A stretch of 64,000 bases of DNA from Cystobacter fuscus (GCF_002305875.1 NZ_CP022098.1:5456001-5520000), one strand, 5' to 3'. Positions 10,632-20,114 are shown, counted from the first letter of the stretch. The notes: generated by a model not told the origin, from the sequence alone. Made by a program: numbers and translations.

Positions 10632-11521
10632 GGTTGCGGGGCGCGGCGGCCAGTCCGGCACTGCTCGCGCTGTTCGCGCTCCTGACGGCCTCCGGCTGTG
10701 CCGTGGTGCCCTCCGCCGTGCGCCCCTCCGACACGCGCTCCTCCGCCGTGCCCCCGATCGCGCTCGCCGAGCTGCACGAGCCCCACCCGGAGCTGGAGCT
10801 CGTCTCCGAGCCCCCCGTGCCCTCCTCGCGCACCCACACGGTGGCCCCGGGCGAGACGCTCTACCGCATCGCCGTCAACCACCAACTGAGCGTGGAGCAG
10901 CTCGCCGCGGCCAATGGCATCAAGGATCCGCGCACGCTCTCCGTGGGCCAGGAGCTGGTGATTCCCGGTGCCCCCCGGCCCATTCCCGTGGCCACCGAGT
11001 CCTCGCCGCCGCCCGCGCGCGCGCCCACCACGTCCAGCCCCACGCCGTCGTCCCGGGGACCCATCGTCTCGTCGCCGTCACGCCGCCCGGCGGGCCGGCC
11101 CCCGCCCCAGACGCCTCCCAAGCCCGTCCCGGAGACGAAGGGCACGCTGGATTGGCCCCTGCGCGGTGTCCTCTACGCGCGCTTCGGCAAGAAGGGCCGC
11201 GAGCCCCATGACGGCATCGACCTGGCGGTCCCCGTGGGCTCTCCGGTGAAGACCGCCCAGGAGGGCGAGGTGCTGTACGCGGGGGAACAGCGCGGCTACG
11301 GCCTCATCGTCATCGTCCAGCACTCCGAGCACCTCATCACGCTCTACGCGCACAACCGCGACCTGCGCGTGCGCACCGGCCAGAAGGTGCGTCGCGGGCA
11401 GGTGCTCGCCACGGTGGGCGAGTCGGGCAAGACGAGCGGCCCCCAGCTGCACTTCGAGGTGCGCGTGGATGGCAAGCCGGTGGATCCGCTCGACTACCTG
11501 GGCGCGCTGCCCTCCTCGTGA
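10628..11521 (+). CDS. LysM/M23 lipoprotein, NlpD-like
   Basis: Cell-envelope lipoprotein binding peptidoglycan, either a hydrolase or an activator of amidases. A TTG start at 10628 overlaps surE by four bases (ATTGA). The signal sequence ends in a lipobox (TASGC around residue 23). A LysM domain (HTVAPGETLYRIAV... about residues 58-102) and a Pro/Ser-rich linker lead to a C-terminal M23 domain. The HDGIDLA zinc motif and the YAHN His are present, but the usual HxH is QLH, so one catalytic His is Gln. That resembles NlpD/EnvC-type factors, which activate amidases rather than cut. Whether it retains peptidase activity is open. Confidence 0.88.
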   Translation: MRLRGAAASPALLALFALLTASGCAVVPSAVRPSDTRSSAVPPIALAELHEPHPELELVSEPPVPSSRTHTVAPGETLYRIAVNHQLSVEQLAAANGIKDPRTLSVGQELVIPGAPRPIPVATESSPPPARAPTTSSPTPSSRGPIVSSPSRRPAGRPPPQTPPKPVPETKGTLDWPLRGVLYARFGKKGREPHDGIDLAVPVGSPVKTAQEGEVLYAGEQRGYGLIVIVQHSEHLITLYAHNRDLRVRTGQKVRRGQVLATVGESGKTSGPQLHFEVRVDGKPVDPLDYLGALPSS

Positions 11522-11614
11522 GTCCCATGTGAGTCCCATGTGCGTCCGATGATGGACCGAACGGGCGGAGCGCCTCCTCGCTCCGTGCCCCACCCGGGAG
11601 CATCTGGCACTAGA

Positions 11615-12649
11615 GTGTCGCGCGTGTGCCGTTTCCCGCCGCTGCTGCTCCTGCTCCTGCTCGCCCCGGCCGTCCATGCCCGGCCCGCCTCCGAGTCCCC
11701 GGCGCCTCCCGCCCCCGAGGCGGAGACTCCCGCGCCGATGCGCCTCGTGCTCCTGCCCCTCAAGGCCGACGCGGAGGCACGCGAGGAAGCCCCTGGCCTG
11801 ACGGCGCTCATGGCGAGCCGGCTCGCCGAGTCCCCCCGCCTCGCGGTGTCCACCGAGTCGGATGTCCAGGCCGTGCGCACCGCGGGCGCCTGCGCGGATG
11901 GCTCGTGCGAGCAGGAAGCCGCGCGCGCCACCAAGGCCCGCTACGTCGTCACCGGCCGGCTCGATGCCTTCGGCTCGCGCTTCCTGCTCACCGCCACCCT
12001 GGTGGACTCGGAGAGCGGGCGTGCCCTGCTCCGGCCCCGCGCCGAGGTGGCCGCCCGCGAGGCCCTGCCTCGCGCCGCCGTGTCCCTGGCGGATCAGATC
12101 CTCGCCACGCTCGTGCCGGACCCCAACGCCCGCGCCACGTCGCCCGTGCCCGAGGAAGCCCGCCCGGGCCAGGGCTCGTTCCTCGCCGGCGTGCGCATCA
12201 ACAACAGCCTCATCTCCAACCTCTCCTCGTTCAACCCCGGCGGCGACGTGGAGCTCGGCTACCAGTTCCATCCCGAGTGGGTGGTGTTCGGTCAGTTGGG
12301 CCTCACCTTCGTCACCTCCACGCAGACGGGCACCAAGGGCGGCCTCAACGTGGTGCCCGGCGTGCTCGGGCTGCGCCACTACCACGGCATCGAGAATCCC
12401 CTGCGTCCGTACTGGGGCCTGGGATTGGGCGTGCAACTGTCCTTCGGCGAGTTCGGCATCTTCCGGCAGACGGGCCCGCTGCCCACCGTCATCGGCTTCG
12501 TGGGCCTCGAGTACCTCTTCTTCAATCACCTCGGCGTGCAGCTCGAGGCCTCCACCAACATCGCCCAGGCGACGCTCGGCCTGGCGGACGGGGGGCTGGG
12601 CAGTGGCCTCAACCTCGATCTCAACGCCGGCATCGTCTGGCACTTCTGA
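11615..12649 (+). CDS. Exported protein with TolB-like N-domain and outer-membrane-type C-domain
   Basis: 344 residues from a GTG at 11615, giving a signal peptide (SRVCRFPPLLLLLLLAPAVHA). Residues ~45-165 look like the TolB/CsgG-like alpha-beta module that precedes many myxobacterial envelope proteins (LVLLPLKADAEARE, YVVTGRLDAFGSRFLLTATLVD). The C-terminal half alternates aromatic and small residues in beta strands (GYQFHPEWVVFGQLGLTFV, ending in a terminal Phe, IVWHF), as expected for an outer-membrane barrel. Together with the following TPR lipoprotein it forms a likely two-gene envelope unit. The specific function is not recognised. Confidence 0.7.
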   Translation: MSRVCRFPPLLLLLLLAPAVHARPASESPAPPAPEAETPAPMRLVLLPLKADAEAREEAPGLTALMASRLAESPRLAVSTESDVQAVRTAGACADGSCEQEAARATKARYVVTGRLDAFGSRFLLTATLVDSESGRALLRPRAEVAAREALPRAAVSLADQILATLVPDPNARATSPVPEEARPGQGSFLAGVRINNSLISNLSSFNPGGDVELGYQFHPEWVVFGQLGLTFVTSTQTGTKGGLNVVPGVLGLRHYHGIENPLRPYWGLGLGVQLSFGEFGIFRQTGPLPTVIGFVGLEYLFFNHLGVQLEASTNIAQATLGLADGGLGSGLNLDLNAGIVWHF

Positions 12650-12665
12650 GCCTGGAGCCCACTCC

Positions 12666-13805
12666 ATGCATCCGCGCTGGCACGTCCTGTCCCTGCTCGT
12701 CCTCCTCCTCGCGGGCTGCGAGGACGGCCCTCCCAAGCCCGGCCCCAAGGAGCGGGCGGAGGGCTACTACATCAAGGGCACCACCGAGTACCTCCAGGGC
12801 AACTTCGAGCAGGCCCTGGCCTCCTTCGCCTCCATGAAGGAGCTGTCCCCGGATGACCCCCGCCTGCCCGCCGCCCTGGGCGAGGTCTACCTGTCCATGG
12901 GCAAGCTCAACGAGGCGCTCGCCCAGTTCGAGCTCGCCCTCCAGCGCGATCCCAAGCGCTCCACCAACTGGAGCCGGGTGGGCTTCATCCACGCCCAGCT
13001 CGGCCACACCGAGGAGGCCCAGAGCGCCCTGCGCAAGGCCCTGGCCATCTACCCCCGGGACTTCAATGCCCTGGAGCAGCTCGGGGAGTTGGATCTCAAG
13101 CGCGGCGAGAAGGACTCCGCCGTGAAGCACTTCCTGCTCGCGGCCGACGCGAGCCCCGACGCCGGCAAGGCCCCGCTCGTGCTGCGCGCCGCCGAGGTGT
13201 TCATCGCCGCGGGGCGCCACGCCGAGGCCCTGTTGATGCTCGGGGAGTGGACGGGCGCCAAGGGCGTGAGGGATCCGTCGCTGCTCTCGGCGCTGGGAGA
13301 CGAGCAGGTGCGCGCCGGACAACTGCTCCCCGCGGCCGAGTCCTACCGCGAGGCGGCGCGCCAGTCGCCGAGGGATCCCACGCTGTGGGAGCTCGTGGGG
13401 GAGATCTACACGCGCCTGGACAAGCCGGGCGATGCGCTCGCGGCCTACCGCGAGTCCCTGCGGGTGAAGGATCGGGCCATCATCCACGTGGCCATCGCGC
13501 GCATCCACCTGGGCCGCGGCGAGCGCGAGACGGCGGAGGAGGAACTGGGCAAGGCGCTCGAGACGGTGTCGGGCTCGGACGTGCGCGAGCTCATGGAGCT
13601 GGCCGAGCTGCTCTCGACGCTCGGGCGCAAGCCGGATGCGCTGCGCATCCTCACCAACCTGAGCGCCGAGCCGGACCATGCCCGGGACGTGGAGCTGCAG
13701 CGGCGCACCGCGGCGCTCGCCCGGGAGTTGAAGGACGAGGCCGTGGTGCGCGCCGCGTGCGCGCGCCTCGTGGGGGATGGGGGCACCCCCAAGAAGTGCC
13801 CCTGA
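12666..13805 (+). CDS. TPR-repeat lipoprotein
   Basis: 379 residues. The lipobox is LLAGC (cysteine at residue ~18), so it is probably lipid-anchored. After a short linker come consecutive tetratricopeptide repeats (GYYIKGTTEYLQGNFEQAL, PAALGEVYLSMGKLNEAL, and further copies to about residue 330). TPR proteins scaffold protein complexes. It starts 16 bp after the barrel-like protein and probably shares its operon. Partner and pathway are unknown. Confidence 0.85.
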   Translation: MHPRWHVLSLLVLLLAGCEDGPPKPGPKERAEGYYIKGTTEYLQGNFEQALASFASMKELSPDDPRLPAALGEVYLSMGKLNEALAQFELALQRDPKRSTNWSRVGFIHAQLGHTEEAQSALRKALAIYPRDFNALEQLGELDLKRGEKDSAVKHFLLAADASPDAGKAPLVLRAAEVFIAAGRHAEALLMLGEWTGAKGVRDPSLLSALGDEQVRAGQLLPAAESYREAARQSPRDPTLWELVGEIYTRLDKPGDALAAYRESLRVKDRAIIHVAIARIHLGRGERETAEEELGKALETVSGSDVRELMELAELLSTLGRKPDALRILTNLSAEPDHARDVELQRRTAALARELKDEAVVRAACARLVGDGGTPKKCP

Positions 13806-13814
13806 GGGCGCGAC

Positions 13815-13982
13815 TCAGGCCCCTCCCAGATCCTCCTGATCCGAGGGGTACTTCAGCGTCTGATCCTCGTCGTTGTCCGAGGGGTACTTCTTCGTCGCGC
13901 TCTGTCCATTCTCGGAGGGCTCGCTTCCCTGGCTCTCGAGCAACCGCGCGAAGAAGGGTTTCTGCTTCGTTTCCTGCTTCAT
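13815..13982 (-). CDS. Microviridin-type graspetide (omega-ester peptide) precursor with two cores
   Basis: A 55-residue peptide starting at the ATG at 13982, behind a GGAGG ribosome-binding site seven bases away. The leader KQKPFFARLLESQ (residues 7-19) matches the PFFARFLE helix that microviridin ATP-grasp ligases recognise. Two cores follow: TKKYPSDNDED (30-40) and TLKYPSDQED (42-51). Each fits the TxKYPSD(x)E/D pattern in which Thr and Ser form esters, and Lys an amide, with downstream acidic side chains. Multi-core precursors are known outside cyanobacteria. No MdnB/MdnC-like ligase was recognised in the window. The nearest gene upstream on this strand encodes an NlpC/P60 protein. Mature product, if any, would be a protease-inhibitor-like tricyclic peptide by analogy. 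Confidence 0.82.
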   Translation of the reverse strand: MKQETKQKPFFARLLESQGSEPSENGQSATKKYPSDNDEDQTLKYPSDQEDLGGA

Positions 13983-14133
13983 GGCCTGCCTCCGTGGGGT
14001 AGGCGGGAACCGACTCGCCCGCCTGGGTTGATGAAAATGCAACCCGAGGTGTCGCGGGGAAAGTCGCCAACCAGCCTCCTCCTGCTCTCCCGCTCGGACA
14101 ACGGTCCGATGAACCGGGGGCTCATCCACGCGC

Positions 14134-14838
14134 CTACAGCCGGGTAGACGACGCGTACCCGACGAACAGCTCGCTCGTGAGGCGTGCGCGCTCGCCCTGC
14201 TCGGCCCGGCGGATGTAGTCGTTGAGGACGCGTCCCCCCATGCCCTGGTGCCCGGCATGGCGCAGGTTCATCCGCGCCCGTCCCACGCCCTTGCCTCCGC
14301 GGTGCACGAAGACGATGGTTCCATCGCGGGCCACCGATTCGATGACGCCCACGTGCGTCACCCCGTCGTTGCGCAGGCCATCCCGGTTCCGGTCATACGT
14401 CTCGCGGAAGAAGACGATGTCGCCGGGCTGGGGCGCCTTGCGGTGCAGGGCGCCCTTGGTCTGGGCGCGCCGGTACATGGCGCTCGCCGCGTTCTCTCCC
14501 GGGCGGGTGCCGTGCGAGAGCAACTCCACGCCCACGGACCGATAGGCGAGCCGCACGAGCCCCGAGCAATCATCCGGGACGCGGTGGGCGGAGAGCGATG
14601 TGCCCACCAGGCCCGCGGCCCGCTGGGCCACCCGCCGGCCCCGGGAGAGCGGCACGACCTTGCGCTTCGTCTTCGCGGGCGTGGACTTCGTGGACTTCTT
14701 CGCGACGGTGCTGGACGCGGCGGGCGGCTGTTGCTTCTTCACCGCCGCCGGCTTCGCGGGCGCACGGGGCGCCCCCAGCACGGGAGGCGCGAAGAACACG
14801 CCCAGCAGGCAGGCCAGCAGGAGCGGACGACACGTCAT
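14134..14838 (-). CDS. NlpC/P60-family exported peptidase
   Basis: 234 residues from the ATG at 14838, chosen because it begins a signal peptide (MTCRPLLLACLLGVFF). A Lys/Ala/Pro-rich linker leads to an NlpC/P60 domain: the catalytic Cys is in DDCSGLVRLAY, the His in VTHVGVIE and a third polar position in FVHRGGKG. Family members cut gamma-D-Glu-diaminopimelate bonds in peptidoglycan stems. Upstream frame extends to 14916 without conserved content. The graspetide precursor lies 151 bp downstream on the same strand; a link is possible but unproven. Confidence 0.85.
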   Translation of the reverse strand: MTCRPLLLACLLGVFFAPPVLGAPRAPAKPAAVKKQQPPAASSTVAKKSTKSTPAKTKRKVVPLSRGRRVAQRAAGLVGTSLSAHRVPDDCSGLVRLAYRSVGVELLSHGTRPGENAASAMYRRAQTKGALHRKAPQPGDIVFFRETYDRNRDGLRNDGVTHVGVIESVARDGTIVFVHRGGKGVGRARMNLRHAGHQGMGGRVLNDYIRRAEQGERARLTSELFVGYASSTRL

Positions 14839-15016
14839 GGCGTTCTGGACGGGCCCTCGCTTCGGCGATTCAATTCCCTCGCGGCGCGTCCCGGCGAGTC
14901 CCGCCCACCTGTCCATCAGGCAACAGGGCGTGGCCTCCTTCTCCTCTCACGTCCAAGGTAGGCACGATCCGCCCGTCACGCGAGAAACGGACCGTGGCCT
15001 CGTGCGCCAGGACGGC

Positions 15017-17470
15017 TCACTCGCCGCGCATGGCGATGATCGGATCCACCCGCGACGCGCGCCGGGCGGGCAGCCACGTGGCCAGCAGCGCCACGCCACC
15101 GAGCAGCACCGAGAGCACGCCGAAGGTGAGCGGATCCCGGGCGCTCACGCCATAGAGCAGACTCTCCACGAACCGCGACAGGCTGAGCGCCACGAGCACC
15201 CCGATGCCCACCCCGAGCGTCGCCAACACCACGCCCTGGTGCATCACCAACCGCACCACGTCGCCCGGCTGGGCACCCAGCGCCATCCGGATGCCGATCT
15301 CCCGCGTGCGCTGGGCGACGACATACGAGATGACGCCGTAGAGGCCCGCGGTGGCGAGCACCAGCGCGATGAGGGCGAAGGTCCCCAGCAGCGCCAGGTT
15401 CAACCGCCGCCCCGCGACCGAACGCGAGATGACCTCCTCCATGGTCGCCACTTCGGAGATCGGCTGATCCGAATCCACGCCGCGCACCGCGTCGCGCAGG
15501 GCGGACGTCAGGCTGAGCGGCTCCACCGATGTCTTCAGCACCAGCGTTGCTTCCTGGAACAACCACCGCTGGGAGAGGGGATGGTTGTAGGGCAGGTGCA
15601 CCTCGGGCAGGGGCTTTTGATCCAACCCCGCCTGCCGCACGTCGCCCACCACGCCGATGATCTCCGCGGAATCGCCTCCCAGCATCAACCGCCGCCCCAC
15701 CGCGTCCCGGCCCTCGAAATGCCGCCGCGCCAGCGTCTGGTTGATGATGATCACCTGCTCGCGGCGCAGGCCATCCTCCTCGGCGAAGTCCCGCCCGGCG
15801 AGCAACGGGATGCCCAGGGACTGGAAGATGCCCGGACTGGTGACCCGGTGCTCGGCGAAGAACTCCTTGCCGGGTGGCGGAGGCGGCTCTCCTTCCACCG
15901 TGTAGTCCCCATTGGTCCAGGCGTCCTGGATGGGCAGCAGCGAGATGAGGGCCGCGGACCTCACCCCGGGAAGGGCACGCGCTTTCTCGAGCACCGGCTT
16001 GAGCAGACGCTCGGTGAGCTGCTCCGGCGCGTACTTGTTGCCCGCGATGGGCAGGTGGGCGGTGAGCACCCCCTGCTCGTTCAGCCCGGTCTTGGTGCCG
16101 AGCAGGTTCACGAAGCCTCGCAGCAACAGCCCCGCCCCCACGAGCAGCACGAGCGAGAGCGCGATCTCCGCCACCACGAGCCCGTTGCGGAAGGTGTGCT
16201 GGGAGCGCGAGGCGGACGTCTTGGTGCCCGGTTGGGCGAGCACGGCGCTCAGCTCGCCGCGCGTGGCCTGCAGCGCGGGCGTCAGCCCGAAGAGGACCGC
16301 GCTGCCCGCGGCCACCAGCAGCAGGAAGCCGAAGACGCGGCCCTGGAGCGTCAGCTCCCCGGCGAGCGGGAGCGAGTCACGCACCAGGGGGCTCAGCGCG
16401 CCCAGTCCCCAGGCGGCCAGCAGCCACCCCAGCACCGCGCCCAGCAGCGACAGCAGCAGACTCTCCACGAGCATCTGTTGCACGATGCGGCCCCGGCTCG
16501 CCCCGAGGGCGAAGCGCACCGTCACCTCCTGCTGCCTCGCGGCCGCGCGCGCCAGCAGCAGGTTGGCCACGTTGGCGCACGCGATGAGCAGCACGAGCAG
16601 CACCGCGCCCTGGAGGATGAGCAGCGCGGGCCGCACCTTGCCCACCACCGTCTCCGTCAACGCCACGGCCGTGGCGCCGCGCCCCGTCTGCTGCGCGGGA
16701 TACGCCTCCTCGATGCGCTGGGCCACCTGGCGCAGCTCGGTGTTGGCCCGTTGCGGCGTCATGCCCGGGGCCAGCCGCGCGATGACCCCCAGGTAGTGCG
16801 AGCCCCGGTTGTCCACCCGGCCCTCCGTGGGCACGTGGGGCAGCCACAGCTCCGCCTGCGAGCCCGCCGGAAAGCGCACCGTGTCCGGGAGGATGCCGAT
16901 GACCGTGTGCGGCCGGCCATCCAGCGACAGCGTCTGGCCCAGGAGCGCCGGATTGGCGCTGAAGCGGCGGCGCCACAGCCGCTCGCTCATCACCACCACG
17001 GGCGCGGCGCCCGGCTTGTCCTCGTCCGCGGAGAAGCCCCGGCCGAGCTTGGGGACGATGCCCAGCACCTGGAAGAGGTTGGCCGTGGCCGCCACCGCCT
17101 TGAGCCGCTCCGCGCCCTCCGGGCTCGTCAGGTTGCGGCCCTGCATCTCATAGGCGGCGATGCCGCTGAAGCTCCGCAGCTGCGCCGCCCAGTCCTGGTA
17201 GTTGGGCCACGACACCGAGCCCCTCCAGTCGGGATCCCTCGCCGGTTGGGTCTCGTAGAGCCGCACGAGCCGCTCGGGATCGCGGTAGGGCAGCGGGCGC
17301 AGGAGCACCGAGTCCACCACGCTGAAGATGGCCGCGTTGGCGCCAATGCCGAAGGCCAGGCACAGCACCGCCACGGCGGTGAAGCCTGGGCTCTTGCGGA
17401 GCATGCGCGCGGCGAAGCGCAGATCGCGCGCGACGTCCTCCCACCACTTGCTCAAACGCACCCGTCGCAC
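15017..17470 (-). CDS. ABC transporter permease, MacB/ADOP type
   Basis: 817 residues from a GTG at 17470. The N-terminal [42 protein letters not shown] is the classic start of the acidobacterial-type duplicated permease family. Two copies of a MacB-like periplasmic domain and FtsX-like membrane domain follow, with about eight membrane segments and the closing [21 protein letters not shown]. Such permeases export peptides, lipids or drugs with a separate LolD/MacB-like ATPase. None adjoins it; the nearest is the divergent gene at 20801. It lies 60 bp behind the 17531 gene on the same strand, so it may belong to the HExxH peptide cluster. Confidence 0.88.
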   Translation of the reverse strand: MRRVRLSKWWEDVARDLRFAARMLRKSPGFTAVAVLCLAFGIGANAAIFSVVDSVLLRPLPYRDPERLVRLYETQPARDPDWRGSVSWPNYQDWAAQLRSFSGIAAYEMQGRNLTSPEGAERLKAVAATANLFQVLGIVPKLGRGFSADEDKPGAAPVVVMSERLWRRRFSANPALLGQTLSLDGRPHTVIGILPDTVRFPAGSQAELWLPHVPTEGRVDNRGSHYLGVIARLAPGMTPQRANTELRQVAQRIEEAYPAQQTGRGATAVALTETVVGKVRPALLILQGAVLLVLLIACANVANLLLARAAARQQEVTVRFALGASRGRIVQQMLVESLLLSLLGAVLGWLLAAWGLGALSPLVRDSLPLAGELTLQGRVFGFLLLVAAGSAVLFGLTPALQATRGELSAVLAQPGTKTSASRSQHTFRNGLVVAEIALSLVLLVGAGLLLRGFVNLLGTKTGLNEQGVLTAHLPIAGNKYAPEQLTERLLKPVLEKARALPGVRSAALISLLPIQDAWTNGDYTVEGEPPPPPGKEFFAEHRVTSPGIFQSLGIPLLAGRDFAEEDGLRREQVIIINQTLARRHFEGRDAVGRRLMLGGDSAEIIGVVGDVRQAGLDQKPLPEVHLPYNHPLSQRWLFQEATLVLKTSVEPLSLTSALRDAVRGVDSDQPISEVATMEEVISRSVAGRRLNLALLGTFALIALVLATAGLYGVISYVVAQRTREIGIRMALGAQPGDVVRLVMHQGVVLATLGVGIGVLVALSLSRFVESLLYGVSARDPLTFGVLSVLLGGVALLATWLPARRASRVDPIIAMRGE

Positions 17471-17530
17471 CTCATCCCGCTGGACTCTAGCAAATCCCCG
17501 GACGCCCCCCGAGCGACGGGTGCCCGCCGC

Positions 17531-18394
17531 TCACCCGCGCGCCAGCGGCAGCTCCGCGGCGAGTCCTTCCAGCAGCACGCTCTGGAATCGGGCCTGGCGG
17601 GAGGCCGCGCTGAAGTAATGCGAGAAGGAGGCGAAGGTGAGCACCGGGCCGTCGGCGAACATCAGGCTCTCACCCGAGAACGCGCCAAACGTCTCCTGGA
17701 GCGCGGGAATCAGCTCGCGCAGCCGTCCCTTCAACTCCTCCGACAGGGCCTGGCCCGGGGCCAGGAATTGCGCGTCCCACGCCTTGCCGAAGAAGTACAG
17801 CAGCACCGGCGTGCCCTCGGGCCTGTTCACCACGAACGAGTCCCAGTGCACCGCGGGAGGCGCGTCCGACACCTTCCACGAGTAGAAATCGAAGGGGCTC
17901 TTCCAGATCGGCCGCGCGAAGGGGGCGGAGTCGATGGGCTCGGGCCCGTAGCCGTACTTGTACTCGGGCGTGCGCAGCCCGGGGACCTTCTTCCCGATGA
18001 GCTTCCACTGGCTGACCAGCGGCACCAGGTGGCCCACCGGCGAGCACACGCCCGGAGTCCCGATGACCTTCTTGTACCCGCGCAGCACGTGATCGAGCGC
18101 GCTGGTGACGAGCCCCCGGGCGAGCAGCGAGTTCTCTCCCCCCAGGGCCTTCAGGGTTTGATCCGAGATCTCCACCACCCGATTGAGGATGATGGGCTGG
18201 GCGGACGTGGAGCCCCCGGCGGCGGGCTGCTGGTGGTGGAACAGCCCGTCCTCGTCGCTGAACGTGGCGCCACTGGCGCGCAGGAAGTCACTGACCTTCG
18301 AGCGGGAGATGCGCCAGGGAAGGCTCGGGCTCGCCTCCAGTGAACGGGAAATCTGCTCTTCGACGGCATCGTCCGAGATGACAAGAATCTCCAC
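17531..18394 (-). CDS. Unknown protein, possibly a divergent ATP-grasp relative, in the HExxH peptide cluster
   Basis: 287 residues beginning MEILVISDDAVEEQISRSLE. The N-terminal half has the look of the pre-ATP-grasp region of peptide-modifying ATP-grasps: an early alpha-beta strand, ILNRVVEIS (69-77), then a helix, GTPGVCSPVGHLVPLVSQWKL and PGLRTPEYKY. A canonical nucleotide-binding core was not found; the C-terminal part has VNRPEGTPVLLYFFGKAWDA and GESLMFADGPVLTFASF, which could match the last ATP-grasp strands. The assignment is structural intuition, not a motif match. Its place behind the HExxH and PDZ genes suggests peptide modification or substrate binding. No signal peptide. Confidence 0.6.
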   Translation of the reverse strand: MEILVISDDAVEEQISRSLEASPSLPWRISRSKVSDFLRASGATFSDEDGLFHHQQPAAGGSTSAQPIILNRVVEISDQTLKALGGENSLLARGLVTSALDHVLRGYKKVIGTPGVCSPVGHLVPLVSQWKLIGKKVPGLRTPEYKYGYGPEPIDSAPFARPIWKSPFDFYSWKVSDAPPAVHWDSFVVNRPEGTPVLLYFFGKAWDAQFLAPGQALSEELKGRLRELIPALQETFGAFSGESLMFADGPVLTFASFSHYFSAASRQARFQSVLLEGLAAELPLARG

Positions 18395-18466
18395 AAAGGC
18401 TCCAGCAGGCTGGCGGGAACGTGCCCGCGCGGTGGCTCCTGGCCAGCTCCCGATCTTCCCGGGTGC

Positions 18467-18915
18467 TTAGCGCATCGTCCCCGGAGGGGGCGGCGGGGCG
18501 GGGGGCTCGGGGTGGGGGGCAGGTCGAGCCCGGGGAAGTCCGAGGGGCCGGCCCGGAAGGTGACGACCTGGCCGTTGCGCAGCACCTCGAAGTCGAACAC
18601 CGAGCCGGCGCTCTCCCGCCAGACGAACAGGGCATCGGAGGGCCTGCTGATGACGCGGCCATCGATGCGCCTCACCACATCCCCCGCCTGGAACGGCCAG
18701 AACCCCGCCGGCGTCGACTGGGTGGCGACCACGCCTTGCGTCCTGGACTCGAGCACCAGCGAGGCCGAGCCCGCCTGGATCTGGGCCCGGTCCGTCTGAG
18801 CGGTCATTCGGGTGTTCATCTGATGGCCTCCTTGGGGCTCACCGGACGGCTTCGCGGGGCCGCTCGGAGCGACCGCGAGCACGAAAAAACCCACGAACAG
18901 CGCGGAGGTCGTCAC
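18467..18915 (-). CDS. Exported PDZ-domain protein, apparently frameshifted near its 3' end
   Basis: Starts with a GTG at 18915 whose last bases overlap the stop of the HExxH gene (GTGA), so the two are translationally coupled. A signal-like segment (ALFVGFFVLAVAPSGPA) leads to a single PDZ-like domain: FWPFQAGDVVRRIDGR, SRPSDALFVWRE, FDFEVLRNGQVVTF. As sequenced the frame runs on to 18151, overlapping the next gene by about 240 bp with Arg/Pro/Ser-rich nonsense. Adding one base in the G/C run at ~18483-18522 would instead give a Pro-rich end and a TAA at 18467-18469, 149 residues, no overlap. I annotate that end. Role is probably binding of a C-terminal tail or peptide; unknown. Confidence 0.65.
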
Positions 18916-20114
18916 GGGGCGGCTCCCTTCTGGACGGGCGGTTGGTATTGCGCGCCACCCGCCGGCGCCACGGCCACGTTCTCCGGGCGGGACTCGGGCA
19001 GGGGCGAGAACCTCCGGCGGATGATCTGCTGCATCTGATCCATCGCATGCAGCGTGCGCGGATCCACGTTCGAGAAGGGCTTCACGTAGTCGCTCAGCTT
19101 GCCCGGCATCAGGAAGCCCGAGGCGTAGCGATTGCGCCGCTTCACGGCCAGGCGCTGCTGCTCGGCGGAGAGCTCCCCGCGCTCCATCCGCTTGAGCGTG
19201 TAGTGGAGGATGGCGAAATAGACGAACACCGCGTGCAGGAAGGGAAGCACCCGGATGGGGCGCATCGACCAGGGCGACACGGGGCGCGCATCACCGTCCG
19301 ACTCGCCTCCGACGATCTGGAACGGATGCTCCAGATACTCGTACGTCGACAGCAGGTTGTGCACCGACTCGTGGATCAAGTCATCCATCAAGCTCTCGTG
19401 CGTGTAGTCCGGACTGTGCACGTTGAGCAGGCGGATCGCGCCAATCTCGTCGGAGACCTGCTCGGAGGCGGGCGGCGCCCCCTCGCGCTTGCGCACGCAT
19501 GCGACGCGCGTGTAGTTGCGGATGATGCGCGCGAAGATGGGCGCGGTGGCCTCGATCTCGGCGAAGGCCGCGGAAAGCTTGCTCAGCACCCGTTCCTTCT
19601 CCTCCTCGGTGAAGGGCACGAAGTCGCCAAAGAACACGGGGCTCGTCATGTCCGAGCGCTTGCAGAAGGGGCTCGACAGGTCCACCGTCACCGAACCACC
19701 CAGCAGTGGCGCCACATAGGCGTTGCCCGGAATGCCCCCGGCGTGACTCGCCTTGGAGAACAGGGGATTCCAACGCTCACGGGCCTCGCCCGGGTACTGG
19801 GCGGACGTCTCGAGGGCGCTCTCCCCGATGCACAGATCGATCAGGCCCCGGAGCTCCGGAGTCTTCCCCGCCCACTGCTGACGGAACATCTCCGAGAAGA
19901 CCGCTGGCGACAGGAAGAAGGCGTACCGCTCCCGCGCGCTCAACGCCTCATAGGCGGCGCTCGCCGCCCGCGCTGTCTCCGGAGAGGACAGCCGCGCGAG
20001 CCACAGGAGATCCTCGAACTGGAACTTGAGCTTCTGGACGAAGTGCTCGACCTGATTGTCAATGAGGGGTGGGCAGGAACCACCAGCGGTCAATGAATAG
20101 ATGATCTGCAACAC
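18912..20114 (-). CDS. HExxH-type putative alpha-ketoglutarate-dependent peptide beta-hydroxylase
   Basis: Family known first as the HEXXH motif domain (TIGR04267) of RiPP clusters and more recently as aKG-HExxH peptide beta-hydroxylases, iron enzymes hydroxylating precursor side chains. The key segment is DLIHESVHNLL (His248, Glu249, His252 counted from the GTG at 20114), followed by the family's SPWSMRPIRVLPFLHA block, whose His may be a further ligand. The longer frame to 20159 is unlikely: its first codons lie in the 3' arm of an intrinsic terminator. GTG at 20114 gives 400 residues, but no good ribosome-binding site is visible and TTG codons at 20111 and 20093 are alternatives. It follows the Q-rich peptide gene and is coupled to the PDZ gene. 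Confidence 0.8.
   Translation of the reverse strand: MLQIIYSLTAGGSCPPLIDNQVEHFVQKLKFQFEDLLWLARLSSPETARAASAAYEALSARERYAFFLSPAVFSEMFRQQWAGKTPELRGLIDLCIGESALETSAQYPGEARERWNPLFSKASHAGGIPGNAYVAPLLGGSVTVDLSSPFCKRSDMTSPVFFGDFVPFTEEEKERVLSKLSAAFAEIEATAPIFARIIRNYTRVACVRKREGAPPASEQVSDEIGAIRLLNVHSPDYTHESLMDDLIHESVHNLLSTYEYLEHPFQIVGGESDGDARPVSPWSMRPIRVLPFLHAVFVYFAILHYTLKRMERGELSAEQQRLAVKRRNRYASGFLMPGKLSDYVKPFSNVDPRTLHAMDQMQQIIRRRFSPLPESRPENVAVAPAGGAQYQPPVQKGAAP

Noticed and set aside
14600-18343. 1247-residue plus-strand open frame
   Set aside because: Runs antisense through several well-supported minus-strand genes; no domain recognised.
17531-18394. This gene as the missing microviridin ligase
   Set aside because: No MdnB/MdnC-like nucleotide-binding or leader-binding motifs recognised, and it sits with the HExxH cluster.
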